NCBI RefSeq assembly: GCF_910592395.1
Contig: NC_088314.1
Span: 13,518,001-13,578,000, forward strand
Reading direction: 5' to 3'
Source: Lineus longissimus
Lineage: Eukaryota; Nemertea; Pilidiophora; Heteronemertea; Lineidae
Length of the DNA: 60,000 nt
Part shown: positions 12,585 through 23,828 of the stretch, piece after piece
How the letters are laid out: each line of letters starts with the position of its first letter
How positions within the stretch are numbered: position 1 is the stretch's first letter
The notes under the pieces: generated by a model
What the model was told of the DNA's origin: nothing
Database searches by the model: none
Seen by the model: the letters and a program-made list of their open reading frames with translations, nothing else
Position numbers and translations under genes: made by a program

Positions 12585-12809
12585 CCATTCAGCAATCAAA
12601 TTCAGCCCTTGTGGGATGAATTTCGGGGGTTTTATTGTCTCCATTTTGTACTATAGTTCTTTGTTTCTCTATTGGGCTTGGTACTTTACCACTATTCTGA
12701 CACCATGTCTTTATTCTGTCGTTAGAGCCTTATCTAGTACAGTCTATAAAATAAGAGTGCAGCCATGTGCGTTGCATACATAAATCTACCTTATTATCTA
12801 TCCATGGTG
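12585..12809 (-). pseudogene. Gypsy gag start, primer binding site and LTR end
   Basis: Gag begins at the ATG at 12644 (METIKPPKFIPQGLNLIAEW), then is interrupted by MULE-1. Upstream on the minus strand, TGGTGTCAGAATAGTGG looks like a primer binding site next to an LTR ending AATAAAGACA. The LTR is cut by MULE-2 at 12810. Confidence 0.65.
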
Positions 12810-13612
12810 GTCCGAGTTAGACTTGGGGGGGGTCTGGGGTCCTCCCAAGGATAATGTTGATTTTAGAAGCCGGCGCTCTGGAAAAGCGCTGACAACAACC
12901 CTGTTTGGGGGGGGGGGGGGAATTTATTTGGGAAATTGAAGCATTCATTTGGGAAAATAAATAGAAAAATACTACATGTAATGCCTATTTATATAATTTA
13001 TTACAACTCTACGATAATAATTGAACAATAGGAATGGCTACACCATTAGTGAGAAAAAGGGAATTAGTCTCTCACTTTTAAAGTACATTATTCTATGCAA
13101 AGTTTGTGCAAATACTTAAACACAATTTCCCGGCTTGAGGTGCAATTGTACAAGGAACTGAAATGCAGAAAGGACATGCAAATGCTGTAAGAATTGTGTG
13201 ACTCACGCAATAGATTGCATCTGTTTGTCCTGAGACCTCACCAAGGAGAAATAACCAAGACAAAGTTAATTCACCAACTTGAGACTAAAGCACATTAAAT
13301 TTGATTACAAAGACAAGCAGAAAATAAGATATGACATTACATAAATTGATTTTGGAATTGAAATTAAAACAGACCATTTCACTTTCAGATCACACACCTT
13401 AACAATATAACGGGCACATACGATGCGTTATTTTAGTAAGAGGCGAATATTTACAGTATAGGCGGGCAGTCTTTGAATATTAGACTATAAGTCAGTTGTT
13501 TAGACATAATTCTATAGCATCACTGTTACAAATCCTCGAATATGACACAAGTCATTTTCTGATGCACAACAAAGTTATTTTCACTTCGTGTTTTCACAAT
13601 TCACTGTTCAGT

Positions 13613-15770
13613 TCAAAAGCAGAAATTGTGGGCGATTCCTCTAAGATAGTTTATCGTAGGTCTGTTGTCGATATCGAGCACCAAGTTCTGGATCCTAATC
13701 TGAACGTCTCTGTAGATGCGCCGTTGAGCAGGGGCAGCCTCTCCAGCTTCTCGTTGGACCAGCTGTGCATGGGTCAATGATTCCTCACGTTGCAGGACAT
13801 CATCGAGGAAGCGCCAGAAGTTCGCATGAGAAGCTCCAACGTCCGCTTGAAAACGACGATGCCATCCTTCGATGTTGTTGTTTGTGCGTGGCTGCTCATC
13901 AATTGTTCTTTGGTACATATTCTAAATCTCCTTCGGAAAGGTAGCGTTCCTTCTGCCGCCATCAACGCGTGGACGCCCAATGTACGTGTTTATGAAGTAG
14001 TCCATGATGGGTTGAGCCTCATCTGGTAGAAAATCCTGCAGTTCGGCTAGTGCGTCCATAACCCTGTCCACTGGAACGAAGGCCAATGCTGGTATCATTC
14101 GGATAGCGAGGGCAAACTCGGCATCTTGTTGGTAGCGTTGAGATAATCCATGAGATGTAACCTGAAAAATATAAGTATGAAATTCTTCAAGTGAAATATA
14201 TTTCGAAGTCTGAAGATTGTGATATATGTCTGGGAACTATAGCTTGAACCTGAAAATAGAATTAGTGCAGAAAAGATATTGGGCCCAAATATTATGTGCT
14301 CAGACCACAATGCTTGAACCTGCACACCGCAATTCATGAATTAAAGAGGGTGAGCTGAAGAAAGATATTCAAGCATAAATGAGATGAAATACTTTGAAGA
14401 AGTGTTTGAGCCTGCTGTGCTGACATGGAATAGTTTGTAAATCACCTTAAACCTGAGGTCTAGTATTAGGCCATAGGCTAGTATTTAAACATAATTAACG
14501 CATGTTTGGGTCAATACAGGTCATTTCAGACCTCCTTTTTTTAACTTGGTTTACTAAATGTAATACTAGTATATGGATTTACATACCTTACGATAAACGT
14601 TCTGAGAGAGGTGAAAGAAGCATCCCTTGACTGCTGCATCCGGGAAGGCCCTCTCTAATGCATTGGGGCAGCGGTAGCGCAGTGGAAGAGAGTCGGCCTC
14701 ATGATCAGGAGGTCGTGGGTTCGACTCCCGGCCGAGTCACTGCTTAGTTCCCTACTGGTCGAGTTCAAGTGAGCGCCTTGTGGTTGCTCCTTGAAACCCC
14801 TGATTGATTTCTGTGGAGACCGGGGTTATAATATGATATCCCAAAGCGCTTTGAGCGAGAACTATAGTGTCACGGAATTGCGCTATATAAAGGAATCATT
14901 ATTATTATATTATTATATATATTGGCTGAAGCCTTCTCGAAGTCGATCATTACGTCACTCGGATCCAGTCCTGGGATGGCGTTTTTCAAGGCAGCAAACA
15001 GTTGGTCGTAAGTGTCCTCAGTTTTGTTTGGGAGCAGGGAGAAAACACAAGGGTACAATCGATTGTCCTGATCAAAGCCGTGCAGGGTGTACAATTGATA
15101 AAATATTTTAGGGACAGTTTTGAAGGTGCCATCTGCAGCCCAGCTCCTTGTATTCCTCAAGTGATCCACTCCTTCGGGTGAAGCAAAGATCAGAATGCGT
15201 CCATATTCATTATTGGCATCGGGATCGGTACCACTGTCATAGTGTAGGAATTGTTCATTTCGAGAGTTCAATTGGCGGGCTATTGGTATGTCAACTTCTC
15301 GTGCGTTTGGAGGCTCAAGCAACGGATTTCCTACTTGGGCACGATAACGTCGTACTCCGCGCCTGATATCTCGAATCGGCTGCAACACTCCACACGCAGC
15401 AACACTCAAGTTTCGTACAGCGTCAGCAATTATGATTTGTGGCGTCTCCTCTGTTGTTTGGGCCCTCTCTTTCACAGCTGCCTAGAACTTCTGAATTTCA
15501 CCATGAGAAACATCACCAGCATGGGTGTGCTCGTTGACACGTTTTACAACTCGATTGCCCGACACATGGACTTTGGCCTTACACTGCCGTCGTCTCCTTA
15601 ACTCACACTCCCAACATTCTTTGCCATCTGCAAGGTCTTTCTTTCTGTTTTACGTACACATGACCCTCCAGGATCATCTTTGCTCTCGCTTTTCTCTCAG
15701 AACTGATGAACTCCATGCTGCTGACTTCTCTACTGACATGAAGGTTTCCATCCCAATGTTATACAGCTAA
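13613..15770 (-). pseudogene. FLYWCH-MULE transposase of MULE-2, broken by a SINE
   Basis: The FLYWCH part (about 15760-15480) has a frame break and an in-frame TAG near 15484. The MULE core follows (15475-14926): ERAQTTEETPQ, SWAADGTFKTVPKIFYQLY and SDVMIDFEKA. A SINE then interrupts the catalytic domain at 14920-14665, and the frame resumes with ALERAFPDAAVKGCFFHLSQ up to a donor GTATGT at 14586. The acceptor TTTTTCAG at 14162 leads to the C-terminal exon 14161-13613, which has one in-frame stop near 13923 and includes TNNNIEGWHRRF. Intron position and motifs match MULE-1. The gene is dead. Confidence 0.8.
14665..14920 (+). mobile_element. tRNA-derived SINE
   Basis: The head is tRNA-like, with an A box (TAGCGCAGTGG) and a B box (GGGTTCGACTCC) of the internal RNA polymerase III promoter. 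The body ends in AAAGCGCTTTGAGC ... GCGCTATATAAAGG followed by an (ATT)n tail. It sits inside the MULE-2 transposase, between ATTGG (just at its start) and ATTGG (14921-14925). It is not a functional tRNA gene: there is no acceptor-stem partner. Confidence 0.85.
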
Positions 15771-16441
15771 CATGGACGAATCCACTCAGTGCATTATTAA
15801 CTTGTTGAATGCATGTATACAAATTTGTCAATTTTCCATACCAGAATCACAAACTTGCATCACTATATAATGCAGGGTTTCCACAAAGAGTTACCCATGG
15901 ACTCCTAGAAGCATTGGACCATTTCTGAGGTAAATGTAATTGGACCAATTAGTAGAATAAAACAATTAGCTGAAGACCTGCTAGAATTGACCCTAATTTG
16001 CTAATAATCAACAAGTCAGTAATAAATCCTCACACTGGAGGTCTAATTGCAATCATATTTCTTGAATGTATTCAAAATATCATCAAGTTACAAACTTTCA
16101 AATGATCCATCAAGAACCTGGATAGATGAATATCCATAGTGATGTTCAAAATATCATGATACAATGTATCAAGAATCAGTGGAAAAGGCTGCAGTCATTT
16201 CATCAAACTCAATTTCATCAAAAATGTCGCTTACCCTGTTTTCCTTACCAGGGCAGACCTCCCCATGGCTATTCTAGCCTACATGTATGCCTTTTAAGAA
16301 TATGTAACCATCCGTTCATTTACTAATGTGCAGTCTTTCAGGCCTATATACAGATTAGATGCATAAATCGCATAATATAGGCTTCTAAAATCATTATTAC
16401 ATTGGGGAGGACCCCAGACCCCCCCAAGCCTAACTCGGACT

Positions 16442-16578
16442 CTGGTTTTCATCCTCATGCCACCACGCTTATGGCAGGCGAGAAGGGACATTAATCGTTA
16501 CACTGTGGACCCCTAGTTACATACCGACATTGCGTCGGTGGTCTTTGGCATACTAGCTTTGAGGTTTCAACATAAATT
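16442..16578 (-). repeat. Remainder of the gypsy LTR and flank
   Basis: On the minus strand a TGTAACGATTAATG start at about 16504 runs to the MULE-2 edge with no gene. It is the best candidate for the 5' half of the LTR whose end is at 12703-12809. Confidence 0.4.
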
Positions 16579-16816
16579 AACCTCGGGGGGGGGGGGGCAA
16601 TTGTTCGGGGGGGGCAATTGTCCAGGGGGCAGTTGTCTCGGGGGGCAGTTATCCTCTGGGGGCAATTGTCAGGGGGGGGGCAATTGTCGGGGGGGGGGGG
16701 GGGGGCAGTTGTCCAGGGGGCAGTTGTCCTACGGGGGGCAATTGTCCGGGGGGCAATTGTCGGGGGGCAGTTGTCCGGGGGGCAATTCTCCGGGGGGGGG
16801 GGGGGGGGCAATTGTC
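16579..16816. repeat. Third G-rich CAATTG array, without a partner
   Basis: This is a G-rich array of the MULE-1 right-arm type: units of G6-G15 plus CAATTGTCC or CAGTTGTCC, ending in CAATTGTCCTAG. I find no inverted partner in the window that would make it the end of a complete element. Confidence 0.7.
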
Positions 16817-16938
16817 CTAGTATACATCATGTAATCCATTAGATTACATACAGAGCAATATTTTGATATGTACATGTACATCAGATGTACTTTTTTCAAT
16901 GAAAATCAATCAATTCTTTATCAAAAATGCATGAAATC

Positions 16939-19055
16939 TTACTCAGTTCGCCGGAATTTCAATGATGGAATGACATCCAGTAGCCGTTTTAGGTCAGAAT
17001 AGCTAGTCATTGACAGGTTTTCTTTGATGATGAGTCCAGATGCAAACCATCAACCAACAACTTCTTGCTCGCATGCATGCTGTAAGGGAAGCGAGCTGTA
17101 GATTTTGTGCTCTTGGCTGCAAGAAAAAAATATGAAGTCACACATCTGCAACACGTGATGATAACAATCACAAAGCAATTTTTTGTGTTCAGCGACGGCA
17201 GGAAAAATCGCACAAATATTTATTAAGCAAGTACATATTTAGAAAAATTCTGATTCAATAAGGCTAATCTTATGGAAAATACTTGGTCTCATAATGTTAA
17301 AGAATGGTGATCCAAAATTGGTGACAAACATTCTTACCATACGCCTGATTAAGTGCATTCCGCACTTGTTTCATGAGATCACCCCTGCTTAGTACGGCTT
17401 CTTTCTCATGAGTAATAGTGGAAGCACCTGTAACAACCAATAAAAGTAAAAGAAAAGAAAAAGGGATTTAGAATTGATCAAAGCCATTGCTCTGCACATC
17501 CAAGTAAAAACACGAGTGTTTCTGATATGAACACATGATTGAACACACTACATATGTAGGCATCCAAGTTGACGCGTAAAGGCGGCCGTGAATTTTAAAG
17601 TGTACATGTAGTAGTGAAAGCCCACCACACCCTGTCGGGGTGCTAAAAAAACTATGCACCCTAACCCTATTTCAAATAAGACATCAAATTAACAATTCAC
17701 CTCGATAAGAAATGATCACAATCTACCAGTAAACAAAATGTCTTACCTATTTGACAATCAGATCTGAACTTGTTCAGAATATTTGTATTTTGCATGGCAA
17801 ATGTTTGGCCTTTTTGGTTCCTGCCACATATTCCTCACTGCTGATAACATCAATGCATACAGCAAAGGTCTGCACACCAAGGGACTCTAATTCAGTAGCC
17901 TGGAAAGCAAAATAATATACAATAATATACAAAAACCAAGAGTTAGTCATGCACATCAAAGAAATATATGTACATCATAAAATGTCCCAGTCTCACAAGA
18001 GACACTCATCGCAATCTGTTGTCATTATTGTATGGACTATGTGACTATCCAACTATAATGGCAAGGCACTGAGTGGCTCTCGTGGGACTCTACTGTAAAA
18101 TCATTACCAGTTTATGTTACACAAACAAATCTTCCTAAATTCTCAGTTTGATTAAAAATCTTTTAAAACATCAATATTAGAAACAGGCAAATGACAAGAT
18201 GGCACCTGAGCCGGGCTAAGCACTGTTGCCTTGGATGTTACTTACTTTTTACCTTGGTAAATCCTGGTGAAGGCACCTTTTTTCAGAGGTGGACAAACGT
18301 GTCCTAAATTTTTGTCGAAGTTGTAGATACACACAGAAATGAATCAATAGCCTTCCTTAATTGAAAATTTCACTTACAGTGGTTAGCATCTGCCTCCACA
18401 GGTGACGAACTTTTGCACACCTCTCTCTCTCATTAGTGGGTGAAAGAGTAATGTTACTCCTCTTTTCTTTCAAAGAAGCCTTGGCCTCATCGGAGAGGGA
18501 CTTCCACTCTTCACTCCAAGAGCGAAATTGTTCGATAGGATTAAGGCCTGTAAATTGAAACATTGTATCATTATGCAGATAGATTTTTAAGAAGGGCAAT
18601 GATTATGAAGTATCAATATGAAAAACCATGGTGACTAACAAATACCGGTAAGTTTATGTAACACCATACCATATGTTTCCTTTGGGTATAGGAAAGGATG
18701 AGGAAAAATTTAAGTAAATTAGTGCATTCAGCACATGAACAGATCATACAGCACCCAACATTCCAGAAAGGAGTAAAACATTGGTACGTACATGGAGGTA
18801 AATTGCAATTTGGAGTCATGTTCACTGGTATTGCAACGTCATTTTGTTATACATGTGAGGGTGAGGCACCATGTTTTAGAGAAAGTGTTTAAGGTGAATG
18901 TAAATGAATGTAAATTACATGAAACTCATCAGATATGAACAAAATTTGCCTACCTTTCATCGTTTTCTTACAATCCTTCACAAAAAGGTTGTATACACTC
19001 GGAACTCGCTGCTTAAGCGCTTTTGGCCTTGCACTTGAAGACGGATTGCCAAGTC
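16939..19055 (-). pseudogene. Five-exon gene with an HMG-like domain, three 1-nt frame breaks
   Basis: The exons are 19055-18954, 18547-18378, 17899-17747, 17429-17338 and 17116-16939. All have good GT/AG sites, and phases 1, 0, 1 and 1 agree once the breaks are allowed for. The first two exons give an HMG/YABBY-like pattern (QRVPSVYNLFVKDCKK, then FRSWSEEWKSLSDEAKASL). The third has LESLGVQTFAVCIDV followed by a GTKKG-like turn. Single bases seem to be missing near 17800, 17400 and 17055. Without correction the last exon stops at 17007. The upstream exon that should supply the first base of a codon ending in GA was not found. I do not know the function. It may be a dead or poorly sequenced host gene. 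Confidence 0.5.
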
Positions 19056-19127
19056 CTGAAAGAAAGAACAGAGTGACATTGATCGAACAATAACAGCATC
19101 AAGAACAACAGAAGATGTCTTCAGTTT

Positions 19128-19160
19128 TTTAGCTCAGCTGACAAGCTGAGCTATTCATAT
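19128..19160. repeat. Hairpin repeat terminus TTAGCTCAGCTGAC
   Basis: AGCTCAGCTGACAAGCTGAGCT is an almost perfect hairpin. The same sequence appears inverted at 42126-42157, so it marks the end of a dispersed repeat. Confidence 0.5.
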
Positions 19161-19176
19161 GAGTAAATGGTAGAAT

Positions 19177-19184
19177 GAATGTCC

Positions 19185-19207
<23 letters not shown>
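19177..19207. repeat. (GTCT)n microsatellite
   Basis: About seven GTCT units lie 25 bp inside the hairpin repeat terminus. Confidence 0.9.
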
Positions 19208-19209
<2 letters not shown>

Positions 19210-19219
<10 letters not shown>

Positions 19220-20271
19220 CGTTAAACAGGCACGTTTCAAAACTATGGCGGATAGGCGATAGATTTTCCCTCTGAGGCGTTGAGACCCTTCAGGACTCCT
19301 GAATAGACCAAATGTGGGTCCGGCAGGATGAGCGGTTTGGCCACTAGGTGGCACCGAGCGAAATTTCCCAAAAACTTTTCCAGCAGCTGATTTCTCAGTT
19401 GGGGATCATGAATCAAATCTAATTTTATAGAGCAAAGCTTTCTCTTTCATTATCAATAGGCGTAGTTCATGAATTTCTCACCAGGTGGTGTTACTGGCGC
19501 AATTTAGTGAGCACCCTCCAAGAAGAGCATTTTAAATTTCGCGCGAGTTATCCCACGTCCAATCACACGTGCAGCGAACGTCACGTCTCGAGTCTGCGCA
19601 GTTCAGACGTAAGGAGACCATGCTATGGAATAGATCGCGTTCTGTCAATTCAGAGGTAAGTTCTCATTAAATTCACAATTTCATAGGCGATAATATTTGG
19701 CTGCTTGTGTTATTGCATGTTGATGACATTAGGGAAGGCTTGGATTGTTTAATTGGATGTGATTAATTTGAAATAGTTCGTCGACGATCGTTGAAAAACG
19801 ATCTGCGAAATGCAGCTTGGTTGGTCTGAGAAACGATGTCAAAGTCCGGCTTTAAATCATGGATTTCTCAACAAATAACTCTTGTCACATAGCAGAACTA
19901 ATGTGAATAAACAAGACAATAATAAACATCGTTCTGATATCATCGGGTAAGGTTGCCAATGTACATAAACAGTGTAATTGAGGATCGACTCCAGCGATTT
20001 GAAATGTCAACAAACAATAAATGCGATAGCTGATACACACTGACACTTGCACACTGTACATAGCACAATGCTTCAAACGGGGCCGATTCATCACTCTTAT
20101 CACAATGTATTCCCAATCATATCAATGAACTTCCTTGATCATTCGGCCCTAGCGCCTTATCAGTTGTTGTTGGCCTTGTATTTTGATATAAAACTTGGCT
20201 AGCTTACCTATTCTATCAAAATTAAAATGTTATCTCCTCATCATGTTTTGCAGGACAAAGCAACAAATTAC
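19210..20271. other. No supported gene
   Basis: This probably belongs to the repeat that starts at 19128. A CpG-containing stretch around 19540-19655 ends in an AG|GTAAGT donor (plus strand) and could be a 5' untranslated exon, but nothing downstream supports it. Confidence 0.25.
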
Positions 20272-20361
20272 AGGTTCGTGCTTGTTATGATAATCATCAG
20301 TTTCGGGGTCCCAGAGTAGTTCCCGTTGATGAACCTCTTGAATTAATTTCGCCTCAGACAT
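20272..20361 (-). CDS. MADF-like domain, first exon only
   Basis: Thirty codons start at the ATG at 20361: MSEAKLIQEVHQRELLWDP, then a Tyr-His-Asn stretch, ending in a phase 0 donor GTAATT. This matches the start of an MADF (Myb/SANT-like, Adf-1) domain: Leu-Ile, Val, then LWDP and a Tyr. The next exon, which should contain the conserved Trp and a WKxLR-type helix, was not found to the left. The gene is therefore orphaned or truncated. Domain assignment is by eye only. Confidence 0.4.
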
Positions 20362-20699
20362 TGCTTCCGTGTTGTTCCCTCGCAAAAGAATGGACATGTT
20401 CAATCCCAATATGGGCCTATATTCCCAATCCACAGTGCATATATGCCCGCAATGTGACACGGCATAACCTATGGGAACGATCAATAACACCAACGAAGGT
20501 TCATTGTCCGTGTGGCGCGCCAGGCGGTAAAAAGGGAATGTTGTGCAGGGCACGGAACAGCCTATGGATACGCAGCCTAAAGGAGTTGCGGCTGACTGAC
20601 AAGCCGTCATACAAAAACTTCTAGAAAAGGTTTCATCACCCTACGAAGCAAGACACTCACTTGAGAGTTGCTATACCTGCTTCTTGTTCAAGTCACATG

Positions 20700-20890
20700 A
20701 ACTCCGGTAGATCACATGACGCAAATCCTATTTCTGATTGGCTGAAGAGTTTGCAACATTTTTACAACATGCAACAAAGAATTGCATTGCATTTAATTTG
20801 CAACAATTTTACAACATGTTGTAAGACGCGTTTTGCTCTGTACACACTACCCAACATTTTTGCAACATTTGGAAATGTAAAAATGTTGCT
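20700..20890. repeat. Possible MITE with GCAACATTTTTAC inverted ends
   Basis: GCAACATTTTTAC near 20754 and its reverse complement near 20876 enclose A/T-rich DNA with further GCAACA/TGTTG motifs. No target duplication was confirmed. Confidence 0.3.
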
Positions 20891-21475
20891 AATATTTTAC
20901 TAGTGTACACCAGTGCCTTTAGGCAATAATATTACCCTTTTAGTTAGGGAAACTGGTGCCTTCTGCATTAGGTGGACCCCACTTACTCATCTGTCAGACC
21001 GGCCTCACACGTCGGCAGTAGAGTTTAAGGTCCAGTCTGCGAGATTTACCCATTTCTACCCAGCCAAAAGCGGGTGATTGGGCTAGTCTCTCCATGTGAT
21101 TCAATTCGCATGGATTCTTGTGTCCCGGTGCTGAAAGGATCCCTCCACAAGGGCAGACTACATCCGGTGGCACTGAAGTATGGAAGAACGACAGAAGACG
21201 ACCAATTTGCGAAAAGGATCATCATCATCATCATCATGGTAACAGCTGAGGATGAATCATGTTGCTGTGTGTAGAATTGATGGTCCAATATAGGTTAGGT
21301 TATCTGTTTGCGCACACATTGCAAGGGTGGAGCTTGCTTGAAGTAGATTGCGCCAGTCTACCGCAATTCACTGTTACACATCCAGAAGCTATTATCCTTA
21401 GGCTTTGAGTCCTTAGTTTAGTAGAGTTTGACGAGTAATGTAATATATACGAACAACGCAGCAACAACTCAGCTG

Positions 21476-21506
21476 AGCGCCAGGCCCTTGGGCCTCTTGT
21501 TATGAT
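21476..21506. repeat. Repeat terminus CAGGCCC...GGGCCTCTTGTTA
   Basis: This terminus faces right and recurs inverted at 23829-23865 (AACAAGAGGCCC ... GGCGCTCAGCTGAG). It marks the end of a dispersed element lying to its left, possibly beginning near 21030, that includes an ATC microsatellite at about 21219. Confidence 0.4.
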
Positions 21507-21788
21507 ACATGACTGTAACATAAGGCTGCCCTGGCATGAAGGTACTTGTATTTCACATTGACATTGCATGAAATGCCTCACTAGCCTGTATTGCCAAGGT
21601 GTACCGCCAAAGGGTATTCTTGAGCCCTTGCCTGTGTGAGTCAGTCACACAGTATTCTCACATTATGAGTGCCTGCCAATGATGTTTATTCCAGTCCCCA
21701 AATTAAAATTCATTCCATCAAATAACAAACTATAGGCCCAGTCTGCTTTCACATTACACAAGGATTTCAACACTGTTTCAATCATTAC

Positions 21789-21930
21789 CTTCACGTTTTC
21801 GAACGTCAACTGCAGTTGCCCAGCTAATTCGTGAATTTTGGGGTGATTTTCCTTCTTTGTGGTGGTAAGTCCATTGTCAAAATTTTCAAGGAGGACATTT
21901 TTCTGCTCTTCAGTAAATAAAGTCCTTGAT
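21789..21930 (-). CDS. Homeodomain-like exon
   Basis: One frame reads SRTLFTEEQKNVLLENF, then a longer than usual turn, then PKIHELAGQLQLTFENVK, and stops exactly at a GTAATG donor. This mimics homeodomain helices 1 and 2 and the start of helix 3, where many homeobox genes have an intron just before WF. The exon with the WFxNRR part was not found, and the acceptor on the 5' side is weak (no pyrimidine tract). It may be a fragment of a homeobox gene or a chance resemblance. The neighbouring MADF and HMG-like exons have incompatible phases for direct joining. Confidence 0.35.
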
Positions 21931-22561
21931 TTGAACGATAAATTTTATGATAAATGGCAAATGCGAACAGAACAAGCAAGTAGCGATCAGGTTGCATGGT
22001 GTGGCTAGTTTGGCTACTGTGACAGTGCACGAGTACATAGGCCTGGCATGCATGCATGTGTATGAGATGACTGTGACTTGTGTAGGCGTAACGCATCAAG
22101 AAGCAACATTTTTTATAGCAATACACCTAATAGGGCCTTTTGCATTTGGTTTTATCCGATGCAGGCGATCACAGTTTTCTACATGAACACGTGCACGTAC
22201 CGAATAGATTTGTGGTTATGGAATGAAAATGAATATTTGAACGATGCGATAATTTTTTTGTTTCAAAAGTAGCCCACGTGGATTTTCTACTCTGGCGGAA
22301 GTTTTTAAAACTACCATGACATGAAGGGAAATACATAGGCCCCCTAGGCCTAAATCAAGTGGACGTACATACTGTGAAACAATACTCTAGTAATACTATG
22401 ATAATAATGTATATTCATTTATGCTTATAATATTTCTAAAAACTAATGATAGTTGCCCAAAAGACAGGGACTGTAAAATGCTACTATATGATGGGAAAAA
22501 TACCGGCAGAATAACTGACTGGTACTGGTAGTTCGTCCATCGAACGGCGTACAAGCAGTAG

Positions 22562-22779
22562 TGTTATGTTTTCCTGGTTCCATTTCATTCAATAGAGGCA
22601 AGTCCTGGTTTATCGTAGAATATCACTTTATTATTCGAAATGACAATCTCCACCACATGAACAAGCTGAGCGCGTCGCTCCTTCTCGGAAGATCCCCGCA
22701 TGAACAGGGTCTACACAACCCGTGCCCTAACTAAAGGAGTCTGGGCCTGCTCTAAATATTGTGCTATTTATACATCACA
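22562..22779 (-). repeat. LTR with adjacent polypurine tract, copy 1
   Basis: On the minus strand the unit runs TGTGATGTATAAATAG ... AATAAAG ... AACATAACA: TG...CA ends, a TATA box and a poly-A signal. It is immediately preceded by AAATAAGGGGGA, a typical polypurine tract. This is a 218-bp 3' LTR of a retrotransposon whose internal part is missing. Confidence 0.65.
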
Positions 22780-23054
22780 TCCCCCTTATTTACTAAAAAA
22801 TCTTTAACAAAGATTTTTGATTTTTAACTAAACAACCTACTTTACTTCTTAACCTGTCCTGTTTATGAAGTTACACTGAAGTCTAACTAATATTACATAA
22901 TGTATATTCATTTATGCTTATAATATTTCTAAAAACTAATGATAGTTGCCCAAAAGACAGGGACTGTAAAATGCTACTATATGATGGGAAAAATACCGGC
23001 AGAATAACTGACTGGTACTGGTAGTTCGTCCATCGAACGGCGTACAAGCAGTAG

Positions 23055-23272
23055 TGTTATGTTTTCCTGGTTCCATTTCATTCAATAGAGGCAAGTCCTG
23101 GTTTATCGTAGAATATCACTTTATTATTCGAAATGACAATCTCCACCACATGAACAAGCTGAGCGCGTCGCTCCTTCTCGGAAGATCCCCGCATGAACAG
23201 GGTCTACACAACCCGTGCCCTAACTAAAGGAGTCTGGGCCTGCTCTAAATATTGTGCTATTTATACATCACA
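23055..23272 (-). repeat. LTR with adjacent polypurine tract, copy 2
   Basis: Second copy of the same 218-bp LTR and tract, displaced by 493 bp. Because each LTR keeps its own tract, the pair arose by duplication of the locus and not by integration of an element with two LTRs. Confidence 0.65.
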
Positions 23273-23828
23273 TCCCCCTTATTTACTAAAAAATCTTTAA
23301 CAAAGATTTTTGATTTTTAACTAAACAACCTACTTTACTTCTTAACCTGTCCTGTTTATGAAGTTACACTGAAGTCTAACTAAGATTACATGTACCTAGA
23401 TTCAAAGTACCTGGATTCAAAAATAGCTTATAACATGTATCAAAGTTACATATCAATGTAACCAATTACATGTACTTCTGTTTTACAACAATATAGCTAG
23501 AAACTTACATAATTACTATACAATATTACTAATATTGTATTATTAGACAAGACATCACTTCTTACTGTACTTGTTCCTTCCTGCTTGAAATGTGAACTTG
23601 GCCTAATTCACCTCTCTGGATAAAGTCAACTACCAGACAGATACCTGTATTTCACACAAGATATTGCTGCATCACATAACGTCACATTAACACTTTAAAA
23701 TGACTGTCGAGTTAAATTCTATACGAAACTCAATTGATGCAACTGGAACTTAGAAAACAACTTGCTCATTTACTCAAAATGATCACCTTAACACCATGAG
23801 GCATCGAGCATTTGGGTACAACCACAAG

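Larger units (their letters stand above)
12810..16441 (-). mobile_element. MULE-2: second Mutator-like transposon, inserted in the gypsy LTR
   Basis: Near-identical inverted repeats of about 61 bp bound it: 12810-12870 (GGTCCGAGTTAG ... TTTTAGAAGC) and 16381-16441 in reverse complement. Inside lies a transposase gene related to that of MULE-1, with the same exon structure but different termini. LTR-like DNA of the gypsy element lies on both sides. I see no clean target-site duplication. A run of 16 G at 12905-12920 lies near the left end. Confidence 0.7.
22405..23390. repeat. Tandem duplication, two copies of 493 bp
   Basis: 22405-22897 and 22898-23390 are almost identical over their whole length; I noticed one difference near the junction. 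Each copy contains an LTR with its polypurine tract. Confidence 0.9.

Noticed and set aside
14665-14740. tRNA gene
   Set aside because: A and B boxes are present, but the acceptor stem does not close and the sequence continues into a SINE body with an (ATT)n tail.
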